A DNA stretch of 64,000 bases, taken from Leisingera caerulea DSM 24564. GTDB lineage: Bacteria > Pseudomonadota > Alphaproteobacteria > Rhodobacterales > Rhodobacteraceae. The stretch is from NCBI RefSeq assembly GCF_000473325.1, contig NZ_KI421513.1:3171217-3235216 (forward strand), written 5' to 3'. This document shows positions 60,105 through 64,000 of the stretch, piece after piece. Each line of letters opens with the position of its first letter. The first letter of the stretch is position 1. The notes under the pieces were generated by a model. It had not been told where the DNA came from. It saw only the letters and a program-made list of their open reading frames with translations, and did no database searches. Position numbers and translations under genes: made by a program.

Positions 60105-61317
60105 CGTCGCAAAAATCCGTGCCGATTTCCCGATCCTCTCGCGTGAGGTGAACGGCAAACCGCTGACTTATCTCGACAACGGTGCCTCAGCCCAGAAGCC
60201 GCAGGTTGTGATTGACGCTGTGACCAAAGCGTATGCGGAGGAGTATTCCAACGTTCACCGTGGCTTGCACTTCCTTTCCAATCTCGCGACGGAGAAGTAT
60301 GAGGCCGTCCGCGGCATCATTGCGCGGTTCCTGAATGCGGGCGACGAAAACACCATCGTGCTGAACTCCGGCACTACCGAGGGCATCAATCTGGTGGCCT
60401 ATGGCTGGGCGATGCCGCGGCTTGAGGCGGGAGACGAGATCATCCTGTCGGTTATGGAGCACCACGCCAACATCGTGCCCTGGCACTTCCTGCGCGAGCG
60501 TCAGGGCGTGGTGCTGAAATGGGTCGACACTGAGGCCGACGGCAGCCTGGACCCGCAGAAGGTGATCGACGCCATCACCCCCAGGACCAAGCTGGTGGCG
60601 ATCACCCAGTGCTCCAACGTGCTGGGCACCGTCGTGGACGTCAAGGCGATCAGCCAAGGCGCCCATGCCAAGGGCGTGCCGGTGCTGGTCGATGGCTCGC
60701 AAGGCGCGGTGCATATGCCGGTCGACGTGCAGGATATCGGCTGCGATTTCTATGCGATCACCGGCCACAAGCTCTATGGCCCGTCCGCGTCCGGCGCGAT
60801 TTACATCAAGCCCGAACGCATGGCTGAAATGCGCCCGTTCATTGGCGGCGGCGACATGATCAAGGAAGTCTCCAAGGAGCAGGTCATCTACAATGATCCG
60901 CCGATGAAGTTCGAAGCCGGCACGCCGGGTATCGTGCAGACCATCGGGCTGGGTGTGGCACTGGAATACATGATGGACCTCGGCATGGAGAACATTGCCA
61001 GGCACGAAGGCGGCCTGCGCGACTATGCGATGGAGCGGCTGACAGGGTTGAATTGGATCAATGTCCAGGGGCAAACTCCTGGCAAGGCTGCTATTTTCAG
61101 CTTCACCATGGAAGGTGCCGCGCATGCCCACGACATCTCGACCATTCTCGACAAGAAAGGCGTCGCGGTGCGTGCAGGCCATCACTGCGCCGGGCCGCTG
61201 ATGGATCACCTGGGTGTTTCTGCGACCTGCCGCGCGTCCTTTGGCCTCTACAACACTAAGGAAGAGGTCGACACGTTGATCAATGCGCTGGAGCTGGCGC
61301 ATGAGCTGTTTGCCTGA
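60097..61317 (+). CDS. sufS: SufS, group II cysteine desulfurase, 406 aa
   Basis: The sulfur donor of the Suf system. The N-terminus FPILSREVNGKPLTYLDNGASAQKP is group II-typical. The PLP lysine lies in AITGHKLYGPSA, and the catalytic cysteine in VAVRAGHHCAGPLMDHLGV near residue 360. SufS normally needs SufE or SufU to accept sulfur; neither is seen here. It is the last gene of the cluster and is followed by a bidirectional terminator. Confidence 0.95.
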   Translation: MYDVAKIRADFPILSREVNGKPLTYLDNGASAQKPQVVIDAVTKAYAEEYSNVHRGLHFLSNLATEKYEAVRGIIARFLNAGDENTIVLNSGTTEGINLVAYGWAMPRLEAGDEIILSVMEHHANIVPWHFLRERQGVVLKWVDTEADGSLDPQKVIDAITPRTKLVAITQCSNVLGTVVDVKAISQGAHAKGVPVLVDGSQGAVHMPVDVQDIGCDFYAITGHKLYGPSASGAIYIKPERMAEMRPFIGGGDMIKEVSKEQVIYNDPPMKFEAGTPGIVQTIGLGVALEYMMDLGMENIARHEGGLRDYAMERLTGLNWINVQGQTPGKAAIFSFTMEGAAHAHDISTILDKKGVAVRAGHHCAGPLMDHLGVSATCRASFGLYNTKEEVDTLINALELAHELFA

Positions 61318-61340
61318 ACCCAGCCACTGACCAAAGAAAG

Positions 61341-61371
61341 ACGGCGCCCGTTGAGGCGCCGTTTTGTGTTT
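61341..61371. terminator. Bidirectional terminator of suf and tmp clusters
   Basis: ACGGCGCC/GGCGCCGT, loop CGTTGA, followed by TTTG on the plus strand and TTTCTTT on the minus strand. It separates sufS from the minus-strand tmp operon. Confidence 0.8.
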
Positions 61372-61383
61372 CTGTCCAGTGCT

Positions 61384-62049
61384 TTACCCTTGGATCTTGT
61401 CCGCCTGCAGCGGGCACGAAAGGTAAACCCGGAACTCCTTGCCGACATCACAGCTGACCCGCGCGTGAACCTTGCCCTGCCGGTCCAGGAAGCGCTGGCT
61501 GTTGTCCACCGGGAAAATCCCTTCGTGCCAGATGTTAGGGTGGATATAGAGCCCCCTGGAGCCATCGCACCAGAAAGCCACAACCATTTCCGGTTTCAGG
61601 TCATCACCAGGCAGTGCGGCAGGAATGATGAAGGGCTTGTTGTCCAATGGAAAGAATAATTGCCCGCCGTCGGGGTGGTAATTCATGTGCCACAGCAGCA
61701 CCTGATTTCGTGGCGCGGTCTGCTTGTCTGCCTGCGCCTGCTGCGGATCAGTGGACCAGCCGAGAACATAGCTGCCGTTAACGGCTTCGTTCTCGCCATA
61801 AAGCACATCGCCGCGCCAGTCGCCGCGGAAGGTGCCCTCGACCCAGCCGGCCTCATCGCCGGTGCCCTCGTCAACCGGACACCAGCCCTGGGCCGGCCAC
61901 TTTACAATTTCGATCTCAATGGTTTCGGGATCATCCACCATGCAGCCATAACCCTTGACGCTTTCCTCTGTCGCCCGGATCAGCGGCACCTCATGCCAGG
62001 GCAGCGAGGGTTTGGTGCTGGCCTCAAAGATATACTCGGGCGCACTCAT
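61384..62049 (-). CDS. Ureidoglycolate-lyase-like cupin protein, 221 aa, in the tmp operon
   Basis: The C-terminal half resembles AllA: LLWHMNYHPDGGQLFFPL, then EMVVAFWCDGSRGLYIHPNIWHEGIFPV, with the same arrangement of a G(Q)xF strand, an xFxxDGSxG turn and a WH. The N-terminal part, with many tryptophans, is divergent. No allantoin genes are near. It follows tmpB by 11 bases and is the third gene of the tmpA-tmpB operon. I infer a role in the same pathway, but no reaction can be assigned; AllA itself acts on ureidoglycolate, a substrate that is not expected here. Confidence 0.6.
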   Translation of the reverse strand: MSAPEYIFEASTKPSLPWHEVPLIRATEESVKGYGCMVDDPETIEIEIVKWPAQGWCPVDEGTGDEAGWVEGTFRGDWRGDVLYGENEAVNGSYVLGWSTDPQQAQADKQTAPRNQVLLWHMNYHPDGGQLFFPLDNKPFIIPAALPGDDLKPEMVVAFWCDGSRGLYIHPNIWHEGIFPVDNSQRFLDRQGKVHARVSCDVGKEFRVYLSCPLQADKIQG

Positions 62050-62060
62050 TTTGCGGAATC

Positions 62061-62651
62061 TCAGGCCCCCATGTGTTTGTCGACCATCCGTTGGACCATC
62101 GGTGCAAAATGCCAGTAGTCCGGCGTCTCCATATCCGCCCGCTTGCCGGCCTCATCCAGATAACGAACAGCGATGATCTGCTTGAGGTTCGGGTTCTTCT
62201 CGAACTCCGCCACTTCTTCGGCATCCATCGGCCCGCCTTGCAGCTTCAGCGAATGGATGGAAGCCTCTGACAACCGGTTGAAATACTCCGGCTTGGTGGC
62301 GCAGAGATAGCGTTTGGCCGCCACATGGTAACGCACGCAGTCGGTGATCACCGACGGGAAGAATTGTTCCAGAACCTCGGCGCCGGCCTCCTCGTGATAA
62401 CGGTCCTCGGTGTCATCCATGGAGAACATTCCGAATTCACTGGTAAAATGGCCGATGTCGTGAAGGAGGGCCCCCACGATAATCTCTTCCGGCTGGCCGT
62501 TCTGCTCGGCGATTGTGGCGCCTTGCAGCATGTGTTCGGCCATGGTGACTGGCTCGCCCAGATATTCCTCATCGCCGCGGCGGTCGAAGATACCGCCAAT
62601 GAATTCAACGATATTGCCGCGGTTCAGCTTGCTGACGTCTGGCTTGCTCAT
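62061..62651 (-). CDS. tmpB: TmpB, HD-domain mixed-valent diiron oxygenase, 196 aa
   Basis: The second step of trimethylaminoethylphosphonate breakdown: oxygen-dependent C-P cleavage of the hydroxylated compound to glycine betaine and phosphate. Expected diiron ligands are visible: His40 in YLGEPVTMAEH, His64-Asp65 in ALLHDIGH, His86, His109 in HVAAKRYL and Asp166 (YLDEAGK). The Tyr30-x2-Glu33 pair also matches that of PhnZ. The gene was formerly often labelled as a phosphohydrolase. The ATG at 62651 follows tmpA by three bases; a GTG one codon earlier is possible. Confidence 0.85.
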   Translation of the reverse strand: MSKPDVSKLNRGNIVEFIGGIFDRRGDEEYLGEPVTMAEHMLQGATIAEQNGQPEEIIVGALLHDIGHFTSEFGMFSMDDTEDRYHEEAGAEVLEQFFPSVITDCVRYHVAAKRYLCATKPEYFNRLSEASIHSLKLQGGPMDAEEVAEFEKNPNLKQIIAVRYLDEAGKRADMETPDYWHFAPMVQRMVDKHMGA

Positions 62652-62654
62652 CAC

Positions 62655-63886
<1,232 letters not shown>

Positions 63887-63887
<1 letters not shown>

Positions 63888-64000
63888 TGGCGAAAAAGGT
63901 CACCAAACAGGGGCTGCCGCCGCTTGACTGGCTCAAGGTGTTTGAAGCGGCGGGCCGGCACGGCAGTTTCACCGCCGCGGCGGAGGAATTCGGCGCCACC
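63887..64000 (+). CDS. LysR-family regulator, N-terminal part (3' end outside window)
   Basis: The frame runs to the end of the window and reads LDWLKVFEAAGRHGSFTAAAEEFGAT, the start of a LysR helix-turn-helix of the GcvA-like kind. It is divergent from tmpA, and regulators of this type generally control the adjacent operon with the substrate or product as coinducer. Only 38 residues are present, so the effector domain is unseen. Confidence 0.85.

Overview
The window is a 64 kb piece of a GC-rich alphaproteobacterial chromosome. Gene content points to the Roseobacter group of the Rhodobacteraceae, and probably to Leisingera, Phaeobacter or a close relative. The evidence is a CckA-type hybrid kinase, a GAACN7GAAC (alphaproteobacterial LexA) box before recA, a suf cluster led by an IscR with a single cysteine, a DUF6614-like small protein, and at the right end a tmpA/tmpB pair, a phosphonate-oxidising system I know from Leisingera caerulea. 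Nearly everything is coding. I see no prophage, insertion sequence, CRISPR array or rRNA, and there is one tRNA. The assignment to a genus is inference.

Layout. 1-6.5 kb: the 3' end of mfd, a TPR protein, a Bcr/CflA-type efflux pump, and an acyl-CoA ligase coupled to a DsbA-like oxidoreductase, with a divergent XRE-cupin regulator. 7.2-9.6 kb: an arsenic operon (ArsR-ArsC fusion, second ArsC, aquaglyceroporin) behind a 42-bp palindrome. 9.6-14.4 kb: a peptide-type solute-binding protein, a likely small RNA gene, 3-hydroxybutyrate dehydrogenase, patatin and DUF502. 14.4-19 kb: pseudouridine breakdown (psuK-psuG), a DUF4198/HupE divergent pair whose start codons overlap, and a ThiE-like protein. 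19-26.4 kb: TrmJ-like methyltransferase, heme A synthase, M32 carboxypeptidase, gyrA and usg. 26.5-32.6 kb: an RTX-like protein facing a radical SAM enzyme, then the zwf-pgl-pgi sugar-phosphate operon. 32.6-42.7 kb: a small secreted protein, tRNA-Gly(CCC), a ferredoxin-ASKHA corrinoid-activation-type ATPase, a CaiB-type CoA transferase, guaB, an RsmB-like methyltransferase, cckA and a sulfotransferase-like protein. 42.8-50.5 kb: recA, alaS, DUF1330, typA, an SMR pump and a class II amidotransferase. 50.5-61.3 kb: a hydrolase/small protein/tandem-HD operon, divergent from the iron-sulfur assembly cluster iscR, iscS-like, sufB, ybjQ-like, a methyltransferase-like gene, sufC, sufD, two YIP1-like membrane proteins and sufS. 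61.4-64 kb: a ureidoglycolate-lyase-like gene, tmpB, tmpA and a divergent LysR regulator cut by the window end.

The units of most biological interest are: the tmp cluster (release of phosphate and glycine betaine from a choline-like phosphonate) with an unassigned third gene; the arsenic operon, which pairs arsenate reduction with an aquaporin instead of an arsenite pump; the suf cluster with its likely IscR operator over the -10 box; and a compact promoter/two-hairpin/terminator unit at 11.5 kb that looks like an undescribed small RNA. Many adjacent genes overlap by ATGA, GTGA or TGATG, which supports operons and start choices. All function calls rest on reading motifs and overall similarity by eye; no search was run.
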